Shown piece after piece: positions 17,349 to 26,500 of a stretch of DNA of 64,000 nt. The stretch's first letter is position 1; each line of letters starts with the position of its first letter. This DNA is from Paenibacillus swuensis (GTDB taxonomy: Bacteria > Bacillota > Bacilli > Paenibacillales > DY6). The notes beneath the pieces are model-generated. The model was not told where the DNA came from, did no database searches, and saw only the letters and a list, made by a program, of their open reading frames with translations. The stretch spans positions 2,341,001 through 2,405,000 of the forward strand of contig NZ_CP011388.1 of NCBI RefSeq assembly GCF_001644605.1, written 5' to 3'. A program made the position numbers and the translations under genes.

Positions 17349-17894
17349 ATGAACATCATAAGAAAAGCTAAAGATTGGGTACTAACTGCATTGTTAGCCA
17401 TAATTATTTCCATGATCATTGCGGTCTTTCTCATGCAACCCTATGTAGTGAAAGGCGCTTCGATGGAATCTACGCTATTTGATGGGAATCGGATCTTTGT
17501 AAGTAAACTTATGCATACCCTGAACGACTTACCGAAGCATGGAGATATTATTATCCTAGACAGTAACATTCATGAACAACGAAACCTTAAAGATTCAATA
17601 TTGGAGCTTCCGCATTTCGCGCTCCTGCATAAAGGGAATGCTGATAAGTATGTGAAGCGGGTGATGGGACTTCCAGGTGATATTATTGAGATTAAGAGTA
17701 ATTATATTTACCGCAATAATGAGTTACTCCAAGAAGATTACATAAAAGAAGACATGGTTGGAATAGCTGATCAGGTTTGGACAGTTCCGGAGCATCATGT
17801 TTTTGTATTGGGGGATAATAGAAATTTTAGTGTGGACAGCAGAAAACTGGGATATATTCCTGTGTCTCATATCATTGGTAAGGTTATAAAATAA
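17349..17894 (+). CDS. Type I signal peptidase
   Basis: A 181-residue membrane protease with one N-terminal anchor (residues ~11-30). The Ser/Lys dyad is visible as Ser38 in VKGASMEST and Lys103 in YVKRVMGLPGD, with the conserved GDNRNFSVDSR box near the end. It cleaves signal peptides from exported proteins at the outer membrane face. Codon use is more AT-rich than in the preceding EAL gene, which may mark transfer. It lies 17 nt after the EAL gene and may share its transcript. It is probably one of several paralogues in the genome. Confidence 0.93.
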   Translation: MNIIRKAKDWVLTALLAIIISMIIAVFLMQPYVVKGASMESTLFDGNRIFVSKLMHTLNDLPKHGDIIILDSNIHEQRNLKDSILELPHFALLHKGNADKYVKRVMGLPGDIIEIKSNYIYRNNELLQEDYIKEDMVGIADQVWTVPEHHVFVLGDNRNFSVDSRKLGYIPVSHIIGKVIK

Positions 17895-17932
17895 TTTACT
17901 GGCAGATCAATTGATTGGAGGTCGTTCGAATA

Positions 17933-18487
17933 ATGACTCGTCTGCTATTCTTACTCATGTCTTTGACCGTGTTATCTCTGTTAATGGGGTGCACAAATAC
18001 CGCCAAAGATCTAGAAGTTGCGGATACAGCCGTAACAACGAATGATGTGAATCAAGAAATGAACGATACCATTTCAAATCATATTGTCCAGAAATATGCA
18101 GGAGGATACTCTCCTACAGAAAAGCAATTTGAGGTTCATAAGGTCTATGGGACAAGCAAGTCGCCAGACGGAGACATTAACGTGTATATGCATTCCTATT
18201 ATGGCGGCTTCAATAAATCAACAGGCACCAAGATGATATCAGGACACTCCTTTCCTGCGGTTATTCGCCTGAAGAAGGAAGCGGCAGGTTACTCGGTTCG
18301 TGAATATAAGGAACCTCAGGATGGAAACTTATATAGGTCATCATTACAAGATATGTTCCCGGCGCCTTACCTTGAGATGATCGATAACGATAAAGAAGAG
18401 AGTCAGGAACTGCAGAAAGCGATGAACATGAAAGTGGAACAATGGTTGAAAGAGAAATATAATCCCAATCCGGCCGCCTCGATCTGA
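17933..18487 (+). CDS. Predicted lipoprotein, unknown function
   Basis: A 184-residue protein with a type II signal peptide (LTVLSLLMGC). The mature part is hydrophilic with alternating beta segments (FEVHKVYGTS, DINVYMHSYYGGF, FPAVIRLKKE), and a helical, Lys-rich C-terminus follows. I do not recognise the family. The start is ATG 17933, 10 nt after GGAGGT. It lies 38 nt after the signal peptidase gene and is followed by a terminator that overlaps its last codons. Confidence 0.7.
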   Translation: MTRLLFLLMSLTVLSLLMGCTNTAKDLEVADTAVTTNDVNQEMNDTISNHIVQKYAGGYSPTEKQFEVHKVYGTSKSPDGDINVYMHSYYGGFNKSTGTKMISGHSFPAVIRLKKEAAGYSVREYKEPQDGNLYRSSLQDMFPAPYLEMIDNDKEESQELQKAMNMKVEQWLKEKYNPNPAASI

Positions 18488-18504
18488 GGCGGCTTCTGTT
18501 TTTG
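18473..18504 (+). terminator. Rho-independent terminator
   Basis: GCCGCCTC-GATCT-GAGGCGGC is followed by TTCTGTTTTT. The 5' arm includes the last codons of the lipoprotein gene. Confidence 0.85.
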
Positions 18505-18516
18505 CCGCATAAAAGA

Positions 18517-18545
18517 TTGACAAAAAACCAATTCGCGATTATCCT
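18517..18545 (+). promoter_or_regulatory. Sigma-A promoter of the GntR/ABC operon
   Basis: TTGACA (18517-18522), a 17-nt spacer and TATCCT (18540-18545) make a strong promoter, followed at once by the operator dyad. Confidence 0.75.
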
Positions 18546-18551
18546 TCTCAT

Positions 18552-18575
18552 AGTACACTAGTTTACTAGTGCACT
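18552..18575. promoter_or_regulatory. GntR (YtrA-type) operator dyad
   Basis: A 24-bp dyad made of AGTACACTAG, TTTA and CTAGTGCACT has one mismatch between arms. It lies over the expected transcription start. The sequence resembles YtrA-family operators, and the first gene of the operon encodes such a regulator, so autorepression is likely. Confidence 0.7.
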
Positions 18576-18605
18576 GGTGTTTTGTGGTCGGAAGGAGGAT
18601 ACGCA

Positions 18606-19004
18606 GTGCAGCTTAATTTTAACAGTCCCATACCGATTTATATGCAGATGGTGGATGAAGTGAAGAAGGCTCTGGCCAGGGGAGAGCTTGCACCGGGGGA
18701 CAAAATTCCTTCGCATAAAGAACAGGCGCAAATTTCGAAGGTGAATCCCAATACGGTCCAGAAGGCTTATCAGGAAATGGAGCGGGAGGGGCTGACGGAG
18801 ACGTTGCGTGGACAGGGAACTTTTATCAAGAACGATCCGACTATGCTGATACAGATCCGCTCGGAGATGGCGCAAGCCGCCGTTCGGCAATTTATTGATG
18901 AAATGCAAGGGCTGGGCATGGTCCCGGACGAGATGGAGCGGATGCTTCATGAAGGGTTACATCCGAAAGGGAAGAAGGGAGGGAACAACCGTGATGAAAC
19001 GTAG
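18606..19004 (+). CDS. GntR family (YtrA-type) transcriptional regulator
   Basis: A 132-residue regulator. It has an N-terminal winged helix (IPIYMQMVDEVKKALARGELAPGDKIPS ... VNPNTVQKAYQEMEREGLTETLRGQGTF) and only a short C-terminal helical tail, the layout of the YtrA subfamily that controls ABC transporter operons in Bacillota. The GTG start at 18606 has GGAAGGAGG 7 nt upstream; the longer frame starting in the promoter region was rejected. The 3' end overlaps the ABC ATPase start by 14 nt. It probably binds the dyad at 18552. Confidence 0.9.
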   Translation: MQLNFNSPIPIYMQMVDEVKKALARGELAPGDKIPSHKEQAQISKVNPNTVQKAYQEMEREGLTETLRGQGTFIKNDPTMLIQIRSEMAQAAVRQFIDEMQGLGMVPDEMERMLHEGLHPKGKKGGNNRDET

Positions 19005-19743
19005 CGCGGCACCTAGAGAAGAAGAGCAAGGGCAAGGACATCAACAAGAGTTTGTGATCGACATGCAAGGCATCCACAAGAAGTACTTACTGAAGCAAGC
19101 GATCAACGGCATCGACCTGCAGGTGCAGAAAGGCCGGATTGTGGGGCTGCTTGGACCGAACGGGAGCGGGAAATCGACGCTGCTCAAAATGATGGCGGGC
19201 CTCATTTATCCGACCTCGGGAACCATCGCGGTGAACGGCCGGGTGCCGGATGTGCGGAACAAGCACCATGTGGCGTATTTGCCGGAACTGGATCACTTAT
19301 ACGGTTGGATGACGGTGAAAGAAACGCTGCGATTCGTCTCGAGCTTCCACCAAGACTGGCAACCGGAGAAGGCCGCGGCGATGCTGCAAGCCCTGGAACT
19401 GGACGAGAATCAGAAGGTTCGCAACTTGTCCAAAGGTCTGAGGGCGCGGCTGAAGCTCGTGTTGGTTCTGTCCCGGCAAGTGCCGCTGATTCTGCTGGAT
19501 GAGCCCTTCTCGGGCATCGATCCTTCCTCGCGGGCGAAGATCATCCGCTCCATCATCAGCGAGTTTCAGGCGGAAGAGCAGACGATTATCTTGTCGACTC
19601 ACTCCATCAATGAATCGGAGCCGATGTTTGACGATGTGATCTTCCTGCAACAAGGTCGGATTCGCTTGTTCGATACAGCGGAGAGCTTGCGCGAAGAATA
19701 CGGTTGCTCACTTGAGAACCTGTGGGAGAAGGTGTACGGATAG
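18991..19743 (+). CDS. ABC transporter ATP-binding protein
   Basis: A 250-residue ATPase with Walker A GPNGSGKST, signature LSKGL, Walker B LILLDEPFSGIDP and the H-loop STHSINES. It is the ATPase for the permease encoded immediately downstream (stop TAG abuts its ATG). GTG 18991, with AGGGAGG 7 nt upstream, or ATG 18994 could be the start; a much longer frame running through the GntR gene is a shadow. The YtrB/BcrA-like type suggests antimicrobial-peptide resistance or cell-envelope stress export, but the substrate is unknown. Confidence 0.9.
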   Translation: MMKRSAAPREEEQGQGHQQEFVIDMQGIHKKYLLKQAINGIDLQVQKGRIVGLLGPNGSGKSTLLKMMAGLIYPTSGTIAVNGRVPDVRNKHHVAYLPELDHLYGWMTVKETLRFVSSFHQDWQPEKAAAMLQALELDENQKVRNLSKGLRARLKLVLVLSRQVPLILLDEPFSGIDPSSRAKIIRSIISEFQAEEQTIILSTHSINESEPMFDDVIFLQQGRIRLFDTAESLREEYGCSLENLWEKVYG

Positions 19744-20487
19744 ATGGCATTTCAGAATTTATTCAAGAAAGAAGCTCGATCCATCCTTCCTGTGTACGGG
19801 GGATACGCTTTGGTGGTTGTGTTTGTTCATATTCTGATCTTATACAGAAGCCATGCGATGGAATACGATGCGATCTGGATCGCGGGAGTCTTGTTGCCCC
19901 TGATATTTATCGCGCTGATTACCATCGGCATCGGATATTATCAACTGCATGTGGAATGGAGGACGAATTCCATTTATCTGCTGCTTTCCTTACCGGTTCG
20001 CGGCTGGAAGGTGTTGCTGGCGAAGCTGGCCGCCGCATTGGCAATGTTGCTGGCAACGGTGTTCGGTGTGGGAATCAGTTATGTTGTCATCTTGCTGAGG
20101 ATTACGTGGAATGACTTAACGGCAAACGGGCCTATCCTTGAAACGACGCCCTACCTGATTAACATCTCGCTGCACTTGTTCTGGATGTGCGCCCTGGCCA
20201 TCGTGTTTCTGTTGTTGCTGGTGCAATTCACTTTCCTGTGCGGTCAACTGGCGGCGAAGTTGAAGTGGCTGATCATGCTCTGCGCTTTCGGCGGAATGTT
20301 GTGGCTGGTGCTCCGGTTAAGTCCGGTGTTATCGGATCTGCTTCTATGGCTGCCAGACCTGGTATTCGGCAAGCCCGGGTGGGATGTTACGTATTTGCAC
20401 ATGGGGCCGTTTGTGGTATTGGCGCTCTTTTGCATAGCATTGTTGGGATTAAACGGGTACTTGTTTGAGAAGGAAGTGGAGGTATGA
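19744..20487 (+). CDS. ABC transporter permease
   Basis: A 247-residue integral membrane protein with about six transmembrane helices (near residues 17-37, 43-65, 98-120, 140-165, 175-195 and 220-240). The first codon follows the ATPase stop directly and its end overlaps the next gene (ATGA). It pairs with the upstream ATPase. Confidence 0.82.
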   Translation: MAFQNLFKKEARSILPVYGGYALVVVFVHILILYRSHAMEYDAIWIAGVLLPLIFIALITIGIGYYQLHVEWRTNSIYLLLSLPVRGWKVLLAKLAAALAMLLATVFGVGISYVVILLRITWNDLTANGPILETTPYLINISLHLFWMCALAIVFLLLLVQFTFLCGQLAAKLKWLIMLCAFGGMLWLVLRLSPVLSDLLLWLPDLVFGKPGWDVTYLHMGPFVVLALFCIALLGLNGYLFEKEVEV

Positions 20488-21566
20488 AGATGAGAGTTCG
20501 GCAACGGCGCATGCTACTACTCGTCTCGGTTGTGATTCTGGCTGCACTCGGCATCATGGATGTCGGCTTCCGTAAAGAAGAGATCTTCGCGGAGTATGGA
20601 GAGCGGTTTGAGAATTTTGGCAAAAAAGCAGCTTATGAGCAAGCGAATCGGGATATTGCCGCTGTGGCGGAACGGGAGCTTACGCTGAACGGGCAAGAGG
20701 TCGAAGAAATATCGCTTACCGCCGAGGGTGGCCATGTTGAAGTGAGGCAGGGGGCGGATCAGACGATCCGATTGCAATATAAGGTAACGGTGACCGGGAC
20801 AGATCAGGAACGCGCGAACAGGATACTCGATGAGATTACGGTGGAGCCCGAGACGGCGAGCGGACGAGTTACTTTAGCGGTTTCCGCTGGGGGCAAAAAA
20901 GTCAACTTCGACCGGGTCCGGATGGATTATGTTCTGACGCTGCCGGACACGTTGAAGCTCCAACTGAACAGCTCCGACAGCACCGTGCGGATCGAAGGTT
21001 TCCGCGGCGGCGGCGAGGTGAACATGGAGGGGGGATCGCTTACGGCGGTCGATACGCAAGGCGCGTTCCGCATGTCTAACGTGCTGGGTTCCGTCTATGT
21101 GGCGGACCATACAGGTCCGATCGAGCTGCTCAACGACTCTGGGCATGCGGCTCTGGAGCAGGTAAAGGGCGACATCCGGTATGAAGGCAACCATGGCGAG
21201 CTGACGATGGCCGGAATCACGGGTAAGGTCACCGGGAAGGATCAACTGAGCGATGCTCACTTCAGGGATTTGTCCGGACCCCTTCAATTCAGCAGCGAGG
21301 ATTCCGAGCTGTTGCTGGAGCACATCCGAGGCAAGGCGAATATTACCGCGGTACGCGGAGTCACCCGTCTGCTATTGGATCAGCAAGAAGGATATGCACT
21401 GGATCTGATGTCGAGAGAGGGCCGCATTCAGACGAACCTGCCGATTTCCACTAACGCTGGGAACACGGGGGAGTATTGGGAACAGCTGCAAGCCCGCTTG
21501 GGAGACGGGACATCTGACGTTCGAATCCAGGCGGAATCCGGCGATATTATCGTTCAGTATAAGTAA
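20484..21566 (+). CDS. DUF4097-type beta-helix membrane-anchored protein
   Basis: A 360-residue protein with one N-terminal membrane anchor (residues ~9-27) and a long extracellular region. The second half has short repeated beta strands (LQLNSSDSTVRIEG, FRMSNVLGSVYVADHTGPIELLNDSG) typical of DUF4097/LiaG-like right-handed beta-helices. These proteins accompany envelope-stress operons in Bacillota. It is embedded between two ABC pairs and overlaps the first permease by 4 nt, so it belongs functionally to the operon. Its exact role is unknown. Confidence 0.78.
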   Translation: MKMRVRQRRMLLLVSVVILAALGIMDVGFRKEEIFAEYGERFENFGKKAAYEQANRDIAAVAERELTLNGQEVEEISLTAEGGHVEVRQGADQTIRLQYKVTVTGTDQERANRILDEITVEPETASGRVTLAVSAGGKKVNFDRVRMDYVLTLPDTLKLQLNSSDSTVRIEGFRGGGEVNMEGGSLTAVDTQGAFRMSNVLGSVYVADHTGPIELLNDSGHAALEQVKGDIRYEGNHGELTMAGITGKVTGKDQLSDAHFRDLSGPLQFSSEDSELLLEHIRGKANITAVRGVTRLLLDQQEGYALDLMSREGRIQTNLPISTNAGNTGEYWEQLQARLGDGTSDVRIQAESGDIIVQYK

Positions 21567-21615
21567 GTTTTTTGTAAGAAATGAAATTATATTGGGGTCA
21601 AAAGGGGCAAAGTCC

Positions 21616-22545
21616 ATGAATCAACAACCTGTTCTCAGCTTGCGTCATGTCACTAAGCGGATTGGGCGCACGAAAGTCATCGACGATTTAACGTTTGACG
21701 TCACAGAAGGCGAGGTATTCGGCTTTCTCGGACCGAACGGAGCGGGCAAGACCACGACCATTCGCATGATGGTCGGCCTGATGTCCATTACAGAAGGCGA
21801 GATTTATATTAAAGGGAAGAACATCAAGACCGAATTCGAACAGGCGATCCGCCATGTCGGAGCCATTGTTGAGAATCCGGAAATGTATAAATTTTTAAGC
21901 GGGTACCATAACCTCATTCACTATGCCCGAATGATACCCGGGATCACCAAGGAAAGAATTGATGAGGTCATTCAATTGGTCAAGCTGGAAGACCGCATTC
22001 ACGATAAGGTGAGGAAGTACTCTCTGGGCATGCGTCAACGCCTGGGTGTGGCACAAGCGCTGTTGCACCGACCGTCTCTGCTTATTCTGGATGAGCCTAC
22101 GAACGGATTAGATCCGGCGGGCATCCGGGAGCTGCGTGATTACTTGCGGCACTTGACTCGAACTGAAGGTATCACCGTGATCGTTTCCAGCCATCTGCTG
22201 TCCGAGATGGAGCTGATGTGCGACCGCGTCGCGGTGCTGCAGCATGGCAAGCTGGTGGATGTGAAAGGGATCGAGGATTTCGTCGGTTCCGACGACAAGG
22301 CGCAGACCTATCTTATTGAAGCGGAATTGACCGAAAAGGCGTTGAAGTTGCTGGAAAGTATGGATTTTGTAACTAGTGTAAGAAGGGTGTCGGAAGGCGT
22401 GGAGCTCGTGACAGACCGGGAATGGATTCCGCAGATTCTCAGCGCGCTCTTGTTGATGGAGATTCCGGTATACGGCGCCCGTGTGCTGCGGCAGTCGCTG
22501 GAAGACCGATTCCTGGAAATGACGGGAGGTGCGCAGGTTGGTTAA
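21616..22545 (+). CDS. ABC transporter ATP-binding protein (bacitracin-export type)
   Basis: A 309-residue ATPase with Walker A GPNGAGKTT, signature YSLGMRQRLG, Walker B LLILDEPTNGLDP and the ~80-residue C-terminal extension seen in BcrA-like exporters. ATG 21616 lies 9 nt after AAAGGGG; a TTG eight codons earlier is in frame but poorly spaced. The gene overlaps the following permease. It is the second ABC pair of the operon. Confidence 0.9.
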   Translation: MNQQPVLSLRHVTKRIGRTKVIDDLTFDVTEGEVFGFLGPNGAGKTTTIRMMVGLMSITEGEIYIKGKNIKTEFEQAIRHVGAIVENPEMYKFLSGYHNLIHYARMIPGITKERIDEVIQLVKLEDRIHDKVRKYSLGMRQRLGVAQALLHRPSLLILDEPTNGLDPAGIRELRDYLRHLTRTEGITVIVSSHLLSEMELMCDRVAVLQHGKLVDVKGIEDFVGSDDKAQTYLIEAELTEKALKLLESMDFVTSVRRVSEGVELVTDREWIPQILSALLLMEIPVYGARVLRQSLEDRFLEMTGGAQVG

Positions 22546-23482
22546 TCTAATACGCAATGAGAACATGAAGCTGTATCGCCGTTGGAGAACCTGGATCATG
22601 GTCGCATTTATGATCGGAGCCGTACTGCTGGGCAGCATTCTGGAGTGGCGCCATGACGGCCGCAAGGCGCAAGGGGATGGGTGGCGCGCGGAAGTGACGG
22701 AACAGAAGAGCAATTATCAGCGAATTCTGGAAGATCCGCAGTTGGATCCGGAGACCCGAACTTATTTCAAGGAACAGATGCTGATCGCGGATTACCAATT
22801 GGCGAACGATATCCGCACGGAAGAAGGGACGATGTGGGATGGGATTAACGGTTCCGCGGGACTCGTCGTCCTCATTACGCTGTTTACGGTCATTGTAGCG
22901 GGTGACAGCTTGGCAGGCGAATTTACAAGCGGCACAATCAAGCTGCTGCTCATTCGTCCGGCCAGTCGCTTGAAGATACTGATCTCGAAATACCTTTCCT
23001 TGCTCATGTTCAGTTTCTTGTTGCTCGTCGTCCTGTTCGTCGTGTCGGTGCTTGTGAACGGACTGCTGTTCCAGTTCGGATTCGTTGACCTGCCTCTGTT
23101 AAGTGTGAACGGCGAAGGCGTCGTCGTGGAAGGCAACATGGTGGCGCATCTCTGGAAATCCTACTTACTTAACGGCATCACTACGGTTATGTACGTTTCC
23201 ATGGCGTTCATGATTTCGGCGGCATTCCGCAGCAGCGCTATGGCCATCGGCTTTTCAATTGCCGCTTTATTCGCAGGCACGGTGCTGATGGAGTTACTGC
23301 AGAGATATGAATGGAGCAAGTATCTGCTGTTCCCGAACCTCGATTTGACGCCGTATTTAACCGCGAATCCTTATCAGGACGGGATGACACTGACCTTCTC
23401 CATCGTTGTGCTGTGCGTCTATTTCCTTGTATTCAATCTGGTGTCCTGGCTGGTGTTCACGCGGCGGGATGTAGCTGCATAA
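22538..23482 (+). CDS. ABC transporter permease (ABC-2 type)
   Basis: A 314-residue permease. After one N-terminal helix (residues ~20-37) there is an extracytoplasmic loop of about 80 residues, then five or six helices, the ABC-2/BcrB-like pattern. The start is probably TTG 22538, 6 nt after GGAGGTG; GTG 22529 is also in frame. It overlaps the ATPase gene and ends the operon before a strong terminator. Confidence 0.83.
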   Translation: MVNLIRNENMKLYRRWRTWIMVAFMIGAVLLGSILEWRHDGRKAQGDGWRAEVTEQKSNYQRILEDPQLDPETRTYFKEQMLIADYQLANDIRTEEGTMWDGINGSAGLVVLITLFTVIVAGDSLAGEFTSGTIKLLLIRPASRLKILISKYLSLLMFSFLLLVVLFVVSVLVNGLLFQFGFVDLPLLSVNGEGVVVEGNMVAHLWKSYLLNGITTVMYVSMAFMISAAFRSSAMAIGFSIAALFAGTVLMELLQRYEWSKYLLFPNLDLTPYLTANPYQDGMTLTFSIVVLCVYFLVFNLVSWLVFTRRDVAA

Positions 23483-23490
23483 ATGGTTAG

Positions 23491-23540
23491 AAGGCTGTCC
23501 CAAAAGGTGATGAAACCTTGAAGGACAGCCTTTTTCATTT
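23491..23540. terminator. Rho-independent terminator (bidirectional)
   Basis: Arms AAGGCTGTCC (23491-23500) and GGACAGCCTT (23523-23532) are followed by TTTCATTTT. The hairpin lies between the ABC operon and the converging kinase gene. Confidence 0.85.
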
Positions 23541-23543
23541 TCA

Positions 23544-26500
23544 TTAAATTCCCGACAAAGGCAACGTTAGGGCCAGCAAGCAGCCTTGTTGCTGCGCTGA
23601 AAGGCTGTCGGCCCCGTCGGCCGTGGGTGCCATTGCCCCCATAGACGCTGATGAGCCTATATCCACGGTGCCGCCTAACAGATGGACGCGCTCCATCATC
23701 GCGGTTAAACCGAAGCCTGGCTTGGCATCGCCGTAAGATTCGCCGTCATTTCGCAGCTTGAAATAGATGCATTCGTCTGCGGCGTAAAGTTCAAAAACGA
23801 ACTGCGTGCATTGTCCGTGACGGATGCCGTTCGTCAGCCCCTCCTGCAGCGCGTGATAGAGAACGCGCTGAGTGAGTCCGCTCAGCGGCGGCAGCGGATG
23901 CAGATAGGCCTCGATCCGGACGCCGGCGCCCGTCTGCGTCTCGCGGATCAGCTCCCGCAGGGCGGCGGCGAGTTCAAAGGCGCCCGTCTCGTCCTTCAAC
24001 AGACGGACGGAGCGCCGGATGTCGTCGAGCCCTTTGCGGATCAGCTCCTGAACGACGGCGATTTTCTCCACGGACTGCGGCATGTTGCGATCGGCGAGCT
24101 TTTTCGCCGCCTCCATCTGCACAATAGCCGCTGTTAACGTGTGTCCGACGACGTCGTGAATCTCATGCGCGATCCGGTTCCGCTCTTCCAGCACGGACAC
24201 TTCCGTCAGGGCTTCGGCGGTCTCGCGCACGGAGCCGGCCAAGCTGCGGTTTGCTTCTTCGAGCTCGCCCGTGCGCTTGCGCACAAGCTCCTCCAGCGAC
24301 CGCTGGAACTCGGCCAGCCGCAGCTGGATGTGCACGCGGGCAAGCAGCTCGCGCTGGGCGAAGGGCTTCGGCAGGTAATCGTTCGCGCCGGCGTCGAAGC
24401 CTTCCGCCAGATCTGACACCCGGTTGCGGGCGGACAGCAGGATGACGGGCAGCTCGTTCGGTCCGTACTTCTCGCGCAGCATGCGGCAAACCTCGTAGCC
24501 GGTTATGCCCGGCATCATCACATCCAGCAGGATGAGATCCGGGTGAACATCGCCGCTATCCACCATCCGCAAGGCTTCGGTGCCGTTCGCTGCATGAATA
24601 AGGCGATAGGGCGTGCCGGCCATGTAGTTGAGCAATACCTGCACGTTCACGGGTTCATCATCCACAATAAGAATGAGCGGGGCAGGGGGTGTTGAAATTT
24701 GTGACACAGCAGGAGCAGAAGCAGAATCATTAATAGAAGCAACATTAGAGGCAGAAGCATCAATATCGGCATCAGCGCTGTTGGTGCTGTTCCTCACGGT
24801 ACCAGTCTCACCGGGCTCCGCATGCCCAGGCGATAACGGCAGCTGCGGCAGCAATGGCAGCAATGGCGCACCTGCATGCAACAGCGACACAGCCTCGCCC
24901 TCCCCGGCATCCGCCTCGAAGCGCATCCGCTCCCGCTGCGCCTCCACCGCCGGCGCCGCCGGCTTCTCCGCAGCAGCCGGCAGCGTAAAGCACACGCGCG
25001 TCCCGCACCCCGGTCCCTCGCTTACCACGGTAAGCGTCCCGCCATGGAGCTCGACGATCCGCTTCGTGATCGAGAGCCCGAGCCCGCTCGACCCGGGCTC
25101 CAAGCCGTCCGCCGAGGCGAACGGCTCAAAGAGCAGGGCGAGCCGCTCCGCGGGAATCCCGCGGCCGGTATCGGCCACGGTCACCGCGACCGTGCGCTCG
25201 CCCCCCGCGGCGGTCACCGTGATCCCGCCGCTGTCCGTATATTTGATCGCGTTGCCGATCAAATTATACAAGATCTGTTCAAGCCGGTTCGGATCGGCTT
25301 GAACATAAATGTCGGCGATGTCCACCGCCTCCGCCGACAAGCCCTTGCGCTCGGCCAGGGGCGCGAGCGCCGCCAGCACAACGCCGACCGCGCGCCGCAG
25401 GTCGGCAGGCTCCGGCTGAAGCTCCAGGTCGCGGTGCTTCAGCCGGTAAAGATCGAGAATGTCGTTGACGAGACGCAACAGACGGTCCGCGCTGTCCAGC
25501 ACGAGATGGAGATTCGTGCGCAGCTTTGGACCAACGGGACCGGCCGCCCCGTTCAGCAGCGATTCCGCAAGTCCGGCAATGCCGTGCAGCGGCGTACGAA
25601 GCTCATGGGACGTGTTGCGCAGGAAGTCGTCCTTCAGCCGGTCCATCCGGGCTAGCTGTTCATTGCGCTCGGCCAATTCTTCGGCATAGGCGGCCGACTT
25701 CCGATAGATATCCGCGATCCGCTCAAACACGACCATGATCAGGCAGAGCGTGAACAAAACCAGACCGTGAGCCAACGCCTGAATCACGAAGTTATGCAGT
25801 ACATCCGAAATCAGAAGCAGCCCATTGGCGAAATGCGGGAAGGCATTGAATGTCAGATGAATCGAGCAGGAGAGGAGGAGCACCAGGTAGCCGCGGGTCA
25901 ACCACACGGTTTCCCGGCTGCGTTCCCGCCGATGTTGCCGAAAGAGCGTATAACTGACGGCCGCAAAAACCGGCACAAATACCCACGGCAAACCATCAAT
26001 CATCATGACATTGTAATAGTAGGGGGTCACCCACGCCAGAATGAAGCTGAATGCGGTAAAGAGAAGCAGCACCCTTTTGCCCCATAGATAGGTTAGCCTG
26101 TGATTCCCTCCAAGCACCGTGCCGTAAAACCCGAGGAACGCGTAAATCCCGATCGGAAGCAGCAAGTCCCGCCAATACATCCAGTCAAAATAATAACGCA
26201 GCTCCAAAAAACCCGTATTCATCAATCCAATCCCGACTCCGGCCGAAAGCCCGAATAAGGCCAGCCAGCCGTAAATTCGTTCTTTACGACGTCGGACCCA
26301 TAAATACAGGCCCAATAAGCCCGCAGTAATCAGCAAGGTGCCGTAAACCAACGGAATCCAGGCATAGTGGAAATGGCTGAATCGCATCGATTCCCGTTCA
26401 CCGACGAGATTCCACTGCTCACGAAAAATGCCTCTGTCCCATAAGGCGTGCACCGTAATGGTTTGGCCGGCATCGGTCTGGTCCAGGGGTACGAACAGCT

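Noticed and set aside
24628-25655. Plus-strand frames of 224 and 259 codons over the hybrid kinase
   Set aside because: Antisense to the intact kinase and receiver domains; no ribosome-binding site.
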